The notes beneath the pieces were generated by a model. The model was given only the letters and a program-made list of their open reading frames with translations. It did not search any database and was not told where the DNA came from. Positions 53,308 through 60,466 of a stretch of DNA of 64,000 nucleotides are shown here, one piece after another. Origin of the DNA: SVTX01 sp045660325 (GTDB taxonomy: Bacteria; Bacillota; Clostridia; Oscillospirales; CAG-272). Where the stretch lies: assembly GCA_045660325.1 (NCBI GenBank), contig JAZRDO010000019.1:65261-129260 (forward strand). The letters are read 5' to 3'. The position numbers were made by a program, and so were the translations under genes. Each line of letters starts with the position of its first letter. Position 1 is the first letter of the stretch.

Positions 53308-53327
53308 CTATTGGAGGTAATTTAATC

Positions 53328-53753
53328 ATGGCAAAGAAGATTATGGGTTACATCAAGTTGCAGCTTCCCGCCGGTAAGGCTACACCTCAGCCCCCTGTAG
53401 GTCCCGCCCTCGGTCAGTATGGTGTTGCAATTCCCGTATTTACAAAAGAGTTCAACGAAAGAACAAAGAATGACATCGGTCTTATCATTCCTGTAGTTAT
53501 TACAGTATATGCTGACCGTTCCTTCACATTTATCACAAAGACTCCCCCTGCAGCAGTTCTTATTAAGAAGGCAGCTGGTATCGAGTCCGGTTCTGCTAAG
53601 CCTAACAAGGACAAGGTTGCTAAGCTTACAAAGGAACAGGTTAGAAAGATTGCTGAAACAAAGATGCCCGACCTCAACGCAGCTTCCATCGAAGCAGCTA
53701 TGAGCATGGTAGCAGGTACTGCTCGCTCCATGGGTGTTCTTGTTGAAGAATAA
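53328..53753 (+). CDS. rplK: 50S ribosomal protein L11
   Basis: A 141-residue protein with the Pro-rich start of L11 (K-L-Q-L-P-A-G-K-A-T-P-Q-P-P-V-G-P-A-L-G) and the C-terminal rRNA-binding part ending A-R-S-M-G-V-L-V. Normal length, strong site TTGGAGG. Binds the GTPase-associated centre of 23S rRNA. Confidence 0.98.
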   Translation: MAKKIMGYIKLQLPAGKATPQPPVGPALGQYGVAIPVFTKEFNERTKNDIGLIIPVVITVYADRSFTFITKTPPAAVLIKKAAGIESGSAKPNKDKVAKLTKEQVRKIAETKMPDLNAASIEAAMSMVAGTARSMGVLVEE

Positions 53754-53770
53754 TAGGGAGGTATGTGAAA

Positions 53771-54463
53771 ATGGCTAAAATGGGTAAGAAATATTCTGAT
53801 AGCGTAAAGCTCTTCGAAAAGAACAGACTTTACGATTCTAACGAAGCTTTGGCTCTCGCATGCCAGACTTCTAAGGCTAAGTTCGACGAAACAATTGAAG
53901 TTCACGTTCGTCTTGGCGTTGACTCCCGTCACGCTGACCAGCAGGTTCGTGGCGCAGTAGTTCTCCCCAACGGTACAGGTAAGTCCGTAAAGGTTCTCGT
54001 ATTCGCTAAGGGTGACAACGTTCAGAAGGCTCTCGACGCAGGCGCTGAATACGTAGGCGGTCTCGAGCTCGCTGAAAAGATCCAGAAGGAAAACTGGTTC
54101 GACTTCGACGTAGTTATCGCTTCTCCCGATATGATGGGCGTTATCGGCCGTCTCGGTAAGGTTCTCGGTCCTAAGGGCCTTATGCCTTCTCCTAAGGCTG
54201 GTACAGTTACTCCCGACGTTGCTCGTGCAGTTAACGAAGCAAAGGCAGGTAAGATTGAATACCGTCTTGACAAGACAAACATCATCCACTGCCCCATCGG
54301 TAAGGCTTCCTTCGGCGCTGAAAAGCTCCAGGAAAACTTTGATACACTCCTCGCAGCTATCATCAAGGCTAAGCCCGCAGCTGCTAAGGGTCAGTACATC
54401 AAGTCCTGCGTAGTTGCTTCTACAATGGGCCCCGGTATCAAGATCAACCAGGCTAAGCTTTAA
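53771..54463 (+). CDS. rplA: 50S ribosomal protein L1
   Basis: Start at 53771, nine bases after GGGAGG; a GTG at 53765 is too close to the site. The product is 230 residues with G-P-K-G-L-M-P-S-P-K-A-G-T-V near residue 135 and the C-terminal G-P-G-I-K-I. Normal length. rplJ and rplL, which usually follow, are absent: a terminator and repeats come next. Confidence 0.97.
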   Translation: MAKMGKKYSDSVKLFEKNRLYDSNEALALACQTSKAKFDETIEVHVRLGVDSRHADQQVRGAVVLPNGTGKSVKVLVFAKGDNVQKALDAGAEYVGGLELAEKIQKENWFDFDVVIASPDMMGVIGRLGKVLGPKGLMPSPKAGTVTPDVARAVNEAKAGKIEYRLDKTNIIHCPIGKASFGAEKLQENFDTLLAAIIKAKPAAAKGQYIKSCVVASTMGPGIKINQAKL

Positions 54464-54469
54464 TCAAAT

Positions 54470-54499
54470 AAAAAAGACTCGCACCAGCGAGTCTTTTTT
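54470..54499 (+). terminator. terminator of rplK-rplA
   Basis: Stem AAAAAAGACTCGC/GCGAGTCTTTTTT with loop ACCA. Confidence 0.95.
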
Positions 54500-54505
54500 A
54501 TTTTA

Positions 54506-54634
54506 GTGCAGAATGTAGAGTTGATATAATTTGGAATGGAAATTTTCGGCTCGTCCGAAAATTCACCTTAACTCTGCACTCTGCACTCTGCACTCTGCAC
54601 TTTACTTTATTACTGATCAAAAGAAATCCCGCAA
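54506..54634. repeat. TGCAGAG-ended palindromic element, copy C (first half of a direct duplication)
   Basis: Begins seven bases after the rplA terminator. Central hairpin AATTTTCGG/CCGAAAATT. Its last part (54619-54634) is AAAAGAAATCCCGCAA, the left arm of the terminator at 54766, but with no right arm. Confidence 0.85.
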
Positions 54635-54647
54635 GTCAAGGCGCACC

Positions 54648-54776
54648 GTGCAAAATATAGAGTTGATATAATTTGGAATGGAAATTTTCGGCTCGTCCGA
54701 AAATTCACCTTAACTCTGCACTCTTAACTCTGCACTCTGCACTTTACTTTATTACTGATCAAAAGAAATCCCGCAA
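54648..54776. repeat. TGCAGAG-ended palindromic element, copy D (second half of a direct duplication)
   Basis: Same 129-base sequence as copy C with only a few differences, offset 142 bases. It runs into the intact terminator, so its end and the terminator's left arm are one sequence. The 13 bases between the copies show no feature. Confidence 0.85.
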
Positions 54777-54795
54777 CACTTGTTGCGGGATTTTT
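54766..54795. terminator. terminator of the carboxypeptidase operon
   Basis: Perfect 12-base stem AAATCCCGCAAC/GTTGCGGGATTT, loop ACTT, T-run on the plus side and a T-rich tail on the minus side. Confidence 0.88.
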
Positions 54796-54797
54796 AA

Positions 54798-55697
54798 TTA
54801 ATTCACGTAAGATTCAAGGGTTATGCCCTTATTATGTATCTTCGTAGCGGCATCGATTCCGACGAAGCGGAAATGCCAGGATTCATAGTTGTACTTGGTT
54901 TCATTCACCTTATTTTCGGGGTAACGGAGAATATAGCCGAACTTGTGAGCATTTTCAATGAGCCACTGATATTCCTCGGTCTCGGCAAAGCCGCGGTCGG
55001 CGGAATTGTTAGGTGTTTCGCTTCCGTAATTGTAGAGATCGTTCATACCCGAGGTAATAAAGTCGAGACAAAGTCCGCTATGATGCTCACTGTAACCGGG
55101 CTCGGCGGAGTAGCCAAGCACGATCTCCTTGATCTTCGCATCGGAAAGATTGGGATTTGCCGCCTTTTCCTGCTCAAAATACTTATCAAAGAGGTTCTTC
55201 TGGTAAGAGTACGAACGGTACGCGCTCGTAATTGTGATCTCTTCAAATCCGCAGGCTCTCATTTCCGCCATAAGCGCCTCGGCAGCGAGCGCCGCGTTCA
55301 TCTCAAGCTCAATGGACTTTTTGCCCGTTGTATACTGTGTATCAAGCTTTTTGAGAGAGGACACCGTAAAGTCCTCGCCCACGGGGTTGGACTTGTTGAT
55401 AAGAATGAGATAATCCTCGGAATTGGAATTGATAGCGTTTTTCATCGCGTCGGTAATCACACCCGCATAATTATAATCGTCGGTAGTATACACCTTGGGG
55501 GGATCCTTTTCCTCGTCTCCGCTACTGAAGTCGGGATCGTCATCAACAAATCCGTTTGCGAGACTGTAAACAAGGATCGTAGATATACAAGCTGCCCATA
55601 TCACGGTAAGAACGACCGCAATAATAGACAAGGCTCTTATTTTCTTTTTTATAATCCCCGTGTCCTCAAACGCGGGATATTTGTTTGCATTACTCAT
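54798..55697 (-). CDS. D-alanyl-D-alanine carboxypeptidase, M15 (VanY) family
   Basis: A 299-residue protein with an N-terminal membrane anchor (about 24-46) and an extracellular M15B domain. The zinc ligands appear in S-E-H-H-S-G-L-C-L-D (H and D) and S-W-H-F-R-F (last H), and I-T-S-A-Y-R-S-Y near residue 157 is a family motif. It trims the terminal D-Ala of peptidoglycan stems. VanY-type resistance is not implied. Last gene of the minus-strand group. Confidence 0.93.
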   Translation of the reverse strand: MSNANKYPAFEDTGIIKKKIRALSIIAVVLTVIWAACISTILVYSLANGFVDDDPDFSSGDEEKDPPKVYTTDDYNYAGVITDAMKNAINSNSEDYLILINKSNPVGEDFTVSSLKKLDTQYTTGKKSIELEMNAALAAEALMAEMRACGFEEITITSAYRSYSYQKNLFDKYFEQEKAANPNLSDAKIKEIVLGYSAEPGYSEHHSGLCLDFITSGMNDLYNYGSETPNNSADRGFAETEEYQWLIENAHKFGYILRYPENKVNETKYNYESWHFRFVGIDAATKIHNKGITLESYVN

Positions 55698-55710
55698 ATT
55701 TTTTACCGCC

Positions 55711-56265
55711 TTATGCCTTAGTTTCGATCATAAAGAAATAGGGGGACGTGGGGGAGTTCGTGATTTTGACCTTGGTCGCGCACACCTTGTGACGGGAAAG
55801 GGAAGAGAGGTACTCCTCGATCATTTTGCCCTCGGCATCGCCCTCGGGGTGTCCGGGATAAACCGCTATATTGAGTATCGCATCCCTGTCCATAAGCTCG
55901 ATTGCCGCCTCAATTGCAGGCATTGTGGTCTCGCGCATAGTGGTTATGCTCTTATCTCCGCCGGGGAGCCAACCGAGATTGAACATACCCGCCTTAACCT
56001 TGCTATTTACGTAATTCTTTACGTTATGATGCGAATCGCAAATGAGGGTATAGTTTTCGGGGCAACCTGCCGCTTTAAGATTTTTCGCAGTAGAATCAAC
56101 CGCGGACTGCTGAATATCGAAGGCGTAAACGTGACCCGACTCGCCGACAACCTTTGAGAGAAATTCGGTATCGTGGCCGTTACCCATAGTGTAATCGACG
56201 GCGATATCGCCCTCCTTTAAGTGTGTTAATATAAAATGCTTATGTAAATCAAGTAAATCTATCAT
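55711..56265 (-). CDS. class I methyltransferase, MnmM/YtqB family
   Basis: A 184-residue SAM-dependent methyltransferase: D-Y-T-M-G-N-G-H-D-T is motif I near residue 24, with F-D-I-Q near 49. The later segments L-G-W-L-P-G-G-D-K and Y-P-G-H-P-E-G are typical of the YtqB family, whose Bacillus member (MnmM) methylates a tRNA wobble uridine modification. The fit is good, but the substrate is inferred. It is 13 bases upstream of the carboxypeptidase on the minus strand. Confidence 0.87.
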   Translation of the reverse strand: MIDLLDLHKHFILTHLKEGDIAVDYTMGNGHDTEFLSKVVGESGHVYAFDIQQSAVDSTAKNLKAAGCPENYTLICDSHHNVKNYVNSKVKAGMFNLGWLPGGDKSITTMRETTMPAIEAAIELMDRDAILNIAVYPGHPEGDAEGKMIEEYLSSLSRHKVCATKVKITNSPTSPYFFMIETKA

Positions 56266-56284
56266 AATTACAATGTTCCTCTAC

Positions 56285-56317
56285 AACTCTGCACTCTGCA
56301 CTCTGCATTCTGCACTT
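56285..56317. repeat. TGCAGAG-ended element, half copy E
   Basis: Only the heptamer end remains (CTCTGCACTCTGCA...), with no central hairpin. It lies between the methyltransferase and the DUF6062 gene, and its end overlaps the last bases (stop codon) of the minus-strand DUF6062 gene. Confidence 0.8.
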
Positions 56318-57017
56318 ATTTATTGTGTATGTCTCCGCGCAAGAATTTAAACGCGCGCTCAACGGCATCCTTGGAGTTATACCACGGCTCGGCATCGTAG
56401 CGGTAGTCAAATTTCTTACAGAACCAGCTTACGTCGCCCTCAAGCTCCTCCATATATCCTTCAACAATGCCCGAGCAGATCTTTGCAAATTCCTGCTGCT
56501 TTTTCTTGTTAAGGCGCGCCTGACCTGCGGCAAGGAGCATTCTATAATGGGGAAGGCAAAAATAGGGCTGGCTCTTAAGCTTTGCATCAAAATTCTCATC
56601 GGAATTCCACAAAAGCACCGCTGTCTCAATCATGTTTTTAAAATTGAACTCAATTCTCTTACAGATATAGCAAGAATCCTCAAGCTCGCCTATGCGCTTA
56701 ATGGGCTTGTTTCCCATACCGCCGCCGAGACCTCTGTCGCGAATCTCGTCCGCAAGCTCGTCAAGATGGCTCTCAAGCGTAAGCGCCATTCCGAGTCTGT
56801 TCTTTCTTACGAACATCTGATCGTAATGAAGTCTGCAAAATCCCTGCTTATTCGTTTTTATTCTTACGTCGGGCTCCATCATGGATGCGCCGAGAATGAG
56901 ATCGAGCTCGTCCGCCTCAAGCTTTCTGTAAAGTGAGCAAAAAGCGCATCCGCAAGCCTTATCAGCCGCCGATTTTTCAAATGCTTCATTGACCGGTATT
57001 GTATAAATCTGTTCCAT
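56316..57017 (-). CDS. DUF6062-like cysteine-rich protein
   Basis: A 233-residue soluble protein with four Cys/His clusters: C-G-C-A-F-C near residue 22, F-C-R-L-H-Y near 61, C-Y-I-C near 117 and F-C-L-P-H-Y near 154, which together look like metal or redox sites. I believe this is the Clostridial DUF6062 family, but this is from memory of style. Its stop codon is shared with the repeat E end. Function is unknown; the cluster with a tRNA methyltransferase gives no clear hint. Confidence 0.7.
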   Translation of the reverse strand: MEQIYTIPVNEAFEKSAADKACGCAFCSLYRKLEADELDLILGASMMEPDVRIKTNKQGFCRLHYDQMFVRKNRLGMALTLESHLDELADEIRDRGLGGGMGNKPIKRIGELEDSCYICKRIEFNFKNMIETAVLLWNSDENFDAKLKSQPYFCLPHYRMLLAAGQARLNKKKQQEFAKICSGIVEGYMEELEGDVSWFCKKFDYRYDAEPWYNSKDAVERAFKFLRGDIHNK

Positions 57018-57037
57018 TTTTCAAAACCTTTCTTTCG

Positions 57038-57083
57038 CCAGAACCCTTCTTTCCCAAAACCCTTCTTGAAAGAAGGGTTCTGG
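57038..57083. repeat. large inverted repeat upstream of the DUF6062 gene
   Basis: Perfect 16-base arms CCAGAACCCTTCTTTC/GAAAGAAGGGTTCTGG with a 14-base loop that itself repeats ACCCTTCTT. GGACTCCCAAGAACTT follows at 57082-57097 and recurs from about 57173 as GGGACTCCCAAGAACTT. The rest of the 57018-57326 gap is AT-rich with only a promoter. Confidence 0.8.
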
Positions 57084-57220
57084 ACTCCCAAGAACTTACC
57101 TAAATTATTTTTTTAATAAATATTATTTTTTCTCTTTTTTATCAGCTTAAATCAAGTACAATTTTTATAAAGGGACTCCCAAGAACTTCCCTGCAATTAT
57201 ACTTATTTAAAAATTTCCTG

Positions 57221-57249
57221 TTGAAATTTGACGAAAATTATAATATAAT
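57221..57249 (+). promoter_or_regulatory. promoter of the DNA glycosylase gene
   Basis: TTGAAA at 57221-57226, 17-base spacer, TATAAT at 57244-57249. Confidence 0.75.
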
Positions 57250-57326
57250 TATTATACTACGTCTATTATAACATACCTATTATGTAATATTCAAGTATAA
57301 AATCTCGAAAAAGGAGATATTTTTAA

Positions 57327-58277
57327 ATGCTTCTTGAAAAAATTTATGCTGAGGAAATTACCAACGGCGATATTCCGTCAGTAAGGCTCAAAACTCCTCC
57401 GCTTTTTGACATAAATAAAATATTTGACTGCGGTCAGAGCTTCCGCTTTGACAGGGTAGAGGATAGCGCACACGAGATTGAATTTGCGGGCGTCGCGCAC
57501 GGTAAATACGTGTCCTTTGCGACCGACGGCGACACGCTTTACATATACAATTCCACCCTTGAGGAATACAAAAAAATATGGAAGAGCTATCTTTCGCTTG
57601 ACGTAAATTACGAAAAAATCAACGAGGATATTCTCTCGCTTTCAACAAATGAGAGCCTAGCCTCCGCGGTAGAATTATCAAGCGGAATCCGCATCTTAAA
57701 GCAGGAAATGTGGGAGGCGCTCTGCTCCTTTATTATCTCCCAAAACAACAACATTCCCCGCATTAAAAAGCTTGTCGCGGCGCTATGCTACGCTACGAGC
57801 GGAGATGAAAATTTAAAGCGCGGAATGGAGGCTCACACACCGAGATCACACCGAGAGACGCTTGGCAATTTCTCGCGTTTTCCTACTCCCGAGGAGGTAC
57901 TCGCGCTCGGAATTGAAGGGCTCAAGGATCTTAAAATGGGCTTCCGCGCAAGGTACATTTACGATGCGGCGGAGAAGGTGTCGAGCGGCGAGATAAACCT
58001 TTATTCCATAAGGGATTTTGGCACAACGAAGGAAGCGAGCGACGAGCTTTGCAAAATCTCGGGCGTAGGGCCTAAGGTGGCCGCCTGCACGCTGCTTTTC
58101 GGCTTCGGACGACTCGACGCGTTTCCTGTTGACGTATGGATAAAAAGAGTGATTGAAAAGTACTTTGACGAGGGCTTTTCTCCTGAAGATTTAGGCAAAT
58201 ACGCGGGTGTCGCACAGCAATATTTATTCTATTACGAGAGATATCTCGACGGCGACAAAAACGGCAGGAAGGAGTAA
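57327..58277 (+). CDS. ogg: 8-oxoguanine DNA glycosylase (OGG1-like)
   Basis: A 316-residue HhH-GPD DNA glycosylase/AP lyase. F-D-C-G-Q-S-F-R-F near residue 32 is the Ogg signature. The helix-hairpin-helix reads I-S-G-V-G-P-K-V-A-A near 243, giving the catalytic Lys, and P-V-D-V-W-I near 270 gives the catalytic Asp. The N-terminal Q-S-F-R region and S-Q-N-N-N-I-P-R are also typical. It removes 8-oxoG. It is the first gene of a pair, site AAAGGAG. Confidence 0.94.
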   Translation: MLLEKIYAEEITNGDIPSVRLKTPPLFDINKIFDCGQSFRFDRVEDSAHEIEFAGVAHGKYVSFATDGDTLYIYNSTLEEYKKIWKSYLSLDVNYEKINEDILSLSTNESLASAVELSSGIRILKQEMWEALCSFIISQNNNIPRIKKLVAALCYATSGDENLKRGMEAHTPRSHRETLGNFSRFPTPEEVLALGIEGLKDLKMGFRARYIYDAAEKVSSGEINLYSIRDFGTTKEASDELCKISGVGPKVAACTLLFGFGRLDAFPVDVWIKRVIEKYFDEGFSPEDLGKYAGVAQQYLFYYERYLDGDKNGRKE

Positions 58278-58286
58278 TTTTGCATT

Positions 58287-58787
58287 ATGACGATAGAGGA
58301 AGCAATCGGCTTTTTTAGACGAAAATTTTCAAAATTTCCCCAGCGCGTTGCATACGATATAGACGAGCGCGGCGAGGATTTTGCCGAAATATTTTTCCCG
58401 AATGAAATAAACAAAAATCTCCCGATAAGCATTCTTGTAAGCGATGAAGGGTGTCTTCTCTCGGTCGGCAGATTGCACAACGTAATGGGAGACAGACCCA
58501 TTTCTCCCGAAGCTTGCGAGTCGGCGATCCGCGACGTAATTGAAGATAAGATCGTGTTTGTTTTCGGGTATAAAACTGAGGATGATTACGACGAATCGAA
58601 GGTGTTTTTCTCGCGATTTTTCGCGCTGACGGGAAGGGAAGACGATATGAGCGGGGAATATGAAAAATTCCTTTTAACGCTTGAGAAAAAACCGAGCTGG
58701 ATCGAAAGAAAATTTTCAAAGACCGTTGGAATTTTTGAAATTTCCTCGTTCTCGCAGGCGGAGACAAAAATTATCAAGAGACTTTAA
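58287..58787 (+). CDS. small protein of unknown function, after ogg
   Basis: A 166-residue mixed alpha/beta, acidic protein (F-A-E-I-F-F-P, then V-F-V-F-G-Y-K). No motif that I recognise. It starts 9 bases after the glycosylase stop and is likely co-transcribed with it; no strong ribosome site (weak). It looks genuine: codon use resembles its neighbours and it stops just before the left arm of the terminator at 58789. Confidence 0.65.
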   Translation: MTIEEAIGFFRRKFSKFPQRVAYDIDERGEDFAEIFFPNEINKNLPISILVSDEGCLLSVGRLHNVMGDRPISPEACESAIRDVIEDKIVFVFGYKTEDDYDESKVFFSRFFALTGREDDMSGEYEKFLLTLEKKPSWIERKFSKTVGIFEISSFSQAETKIIKRL

Positions 58788-58800
58788 GAGACGGCGACGA

Positions 58801-58833
58801 TATGCGTGTTCTCCGTTAAGGATAACACGCATA
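58801..58833. repeat. hairpin at the left end of the inserted region
   Basis: Perfect arms TATGCGTGTT/AACACGCATA with a 13-base loop containing CTCCGTTAAGGA. A similar TTCTCCGCTAAGAA recurs at about 59130, near the right end, so the two may mark the ends of the inserted piece. Confidence 0.6.
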
Positions 58834-58840
58834 ACTAAGT

Positions 58841-58996
58841 TTGCCCATTCGGGCAAGTGAAGTTTACTTCGTAAGTGAAGTTATCCTGCGGATAGTGAAG
58901 TTTTGCCCTTCGCAAAGTGGAAAACTTAACTTCACTTGTGCGAAGCACAAACTTCACTGCAAAGCAACTTCACTTTCGCGTCAGCGAAAACTTCAC
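58841..58996. repeat. composite palindrome of seven mini-hairpins joined by GTGAAGTT / AACTTCAC
   Basis: Left half: hairpins TTGCCC/GGGCAA, TTAC/GTAA, TATCC/GGATA and TTTGC/GCAAA, with GTGAAGTT at 58857, 58875 and 58895. Right half: hairpins TTGTGC/GCACAA, TGC/GCA and TTTCGC/GCGAAA, with AACTTCAC at 58928, 58950, 58966 and 58989. Left linkers are the reverse complement of right linkers, so the halves can also pair with each other. No coding frame is supported. Confidence 0.85.
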
Positions 58997-58997
58997 A

Positions 58998-59047
58998 AAA
59001 AAAGAGAGAGCTTTTCGGCTATGAAACCGATTTGTTCTCTCTTTTTT
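58998..59047. terminator. terminator-like hairpin after the composite palindrome
   Basis: AAAAAAGAGAGA pairs with TCTCTCTTTTTT, with an inner TCGG/CCGA pair in the loop; usable on both strands. Confidence 0.75.
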
Positions 59048-59203
59048 GCTTGCTATAAGAATTTGGAATTTACCTTTGTTTTCATTTAACCGATCAAATG
59101 CAATGCTTGGACTTTTGTCAAACTGCAAATTCTCCGCTAAGAACCTCACCCATTAGTCGCCGTCTTTTTTGTTGTATTTTTTATTATTTTTTTAAAAAAG
59201 GCA

Positions 59204-59232
59204 TTGTAAAACAAGAGGAGATATGTTATAAT
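59204..59232 (+). promoter_or_regulatory. promoter of the exonuclease gene
   Basis: TTGTAA at 59204-59209, 17-base spacer, TATAAT at 59227-59232. Confidence 0.8.
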
Positions 59233-59303
59233 ATTATGAATACGTATATTTAGATTTATATTTATTTATATTATATAGATTTATAAGACTGAGGTAACAT
59301 AAA

Positions 59304-60386
59304 TTGAGAAACACAATGAAGCTGCGCTCGGGCGCAGTTATCCCCCAGGTAACCAAATCTGAGGCGGATGCGAAGAATTACTTAACACGAAATATATTGA
59401 CTCAGATGCATCTTATGCCCAGCGGAGACCCTGCGGCATACGACGTTGCCGAGGACGGCTCGCTCGTATATTATTTTGATCCCGCAAGAGTGGTTGAAGC
59501 TCCGCCCGAGCAGTGGTATTTCCCCCGCGCAAGACGCGAGACGAGAACGCTTGAGTCAGGCACGCAGATCGAAAGAATGAGCGTAAAGAACGCTGCCGCC
59601 TGCTCCTATTATACAAAGGAGCGCCTCTTGCAGATGCACTACACGGTAGTTGAAGAGCCCGTAGCATTCACGATCAGAAACGACGGCTCGACACTTTATT
59701 TCTACGACAAGAAGACCGCAGTAAAGCTTCCGCTCAACTGCGTTAAATGCAACAAGGATATCCGTTACAAGCGAAAGCTCTGTAAGTCCTGCTACGAGGC
59801 GGATCTCGCCGAGAGACGCGCCGAGGGTGATCTTTACAGAAACGCGGAATACAATTACGACCGCGAAAGAGTTCTTTTCTTTGACCTCGAGCTTACAGGC
59901 GTTTACGATCACGACGAGATAATCTCCATTTCGATCACCGACGCGACGGGCAAAGTGATCATGGACACACTTGTAAAGCCCGCATTCAAGAAGAAGTGGA
60001 AGCAAACTGAAAAGATACACGGCATCACACCCGCTATGGTTGAAAATTCTCCCAAGCTTGACGAGCTTATTCCCACGATCAAGGAGCTTTTTGAGAATTG
60101 CGACAACCTTATCGCGTACGGCGTATCCACCGACTACAGCCACATCAAATACATTTACGACACCGAGGCGGAAATGCTCGCTCTCCGTGAGAAGACAAGA
60201 TGCTGCGCAAACGAATTCGTTCGCTACGCTCACGAGCATCTTCCCGAGCTTACCCACGCGTCATTGACCGACGCTATGGCGGCTCTCGGTATTGAATGGG
60301 ACGGCGTTGCTCACACCTCTATTGCCGACACGATCGGTTGTATGAAGGTATGGGAAAAGCTTTTCCCTAACTATTACAAGAATTAA
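59304..60386 (+). CDS. DEDDh exonuclease with duplicated N-terminal module and zinc ribbon
   Basis: Start taken as TTG at 59304, nine bases after GAGG; the ATG at 59316 would be 21 bases away. The product is 360 residues. Residues 7-61 and 83-137 are a 55-residue duplication that aligns without gaps (S-G near the start, Q-M-H at 28-30 of each unit, D-G-S at 45-47). A zinc ribbon follows (Cys146, 149, 160, 163). Residues about 188-360 are an exonuclease fold: D194-L-E at motif I, H-G-I-T-P near 245 and A-H-T-S-I-A-D near 340. Substrate unknown; a 3'-5' exonuclease on DNA or RNA is likely. Confidence 0.85.
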   Translation: MRNTMKLRSGAVIPQVTKSEADAKNYLTRNILTQMHLMPSGDPAAYDVAEDGSLVYYFDPARVVEAPPEQWYFPRARRETRTLESGTQIERMSVKNAAACSYYTKERLLQMHYTVVEEPVAFTIRNDGSTLYFYDKKTAVKLPLNCVKCNKDIRYKRKLCKSCYEADLAERRAEGDLYRNAEYNYDRERVLFFDLELTGVYDHDEIISISITDATGKVIMDTLVKPAFKKKWKQTEKIHGITPAMVENSPKLDELIPTIKELFENCDNLIAYGVSTDYSHIKYIYDTEAEMLALREKTRCCANEFVRYAHEHLPELTHASLTDAMAALGIEWDGVAHTSIADTIGCMKVWEKLFPNYYKN

Positions 60387-60466
60387 GGACTTTAAAAATT
60401 TTTGAATTCCTTCAAGGATTAAGAATTTTATAAAGCTTCAGGCTAATAAGAAAATTAAGGATTTTT

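Larger units (their letters stand above)
58789..59171 (+). terminator. probable split terminator interrupted by inserted sequence
   Basis: AGACGGCGAC at 58789-58798, directly after the preceding gene, is exactly complementary to GTCGCCGTCT at 59156-59165, which is followed by a T-run. Joined, they would be a normal 10-base-stem terminator. About 357 bases, including the composite palindrome and a second terminator, lie between. Interpretation as an insertion into the loop is inference. The remaining 59172-59203 stretch is AT-rich. Confidence 0.6.
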
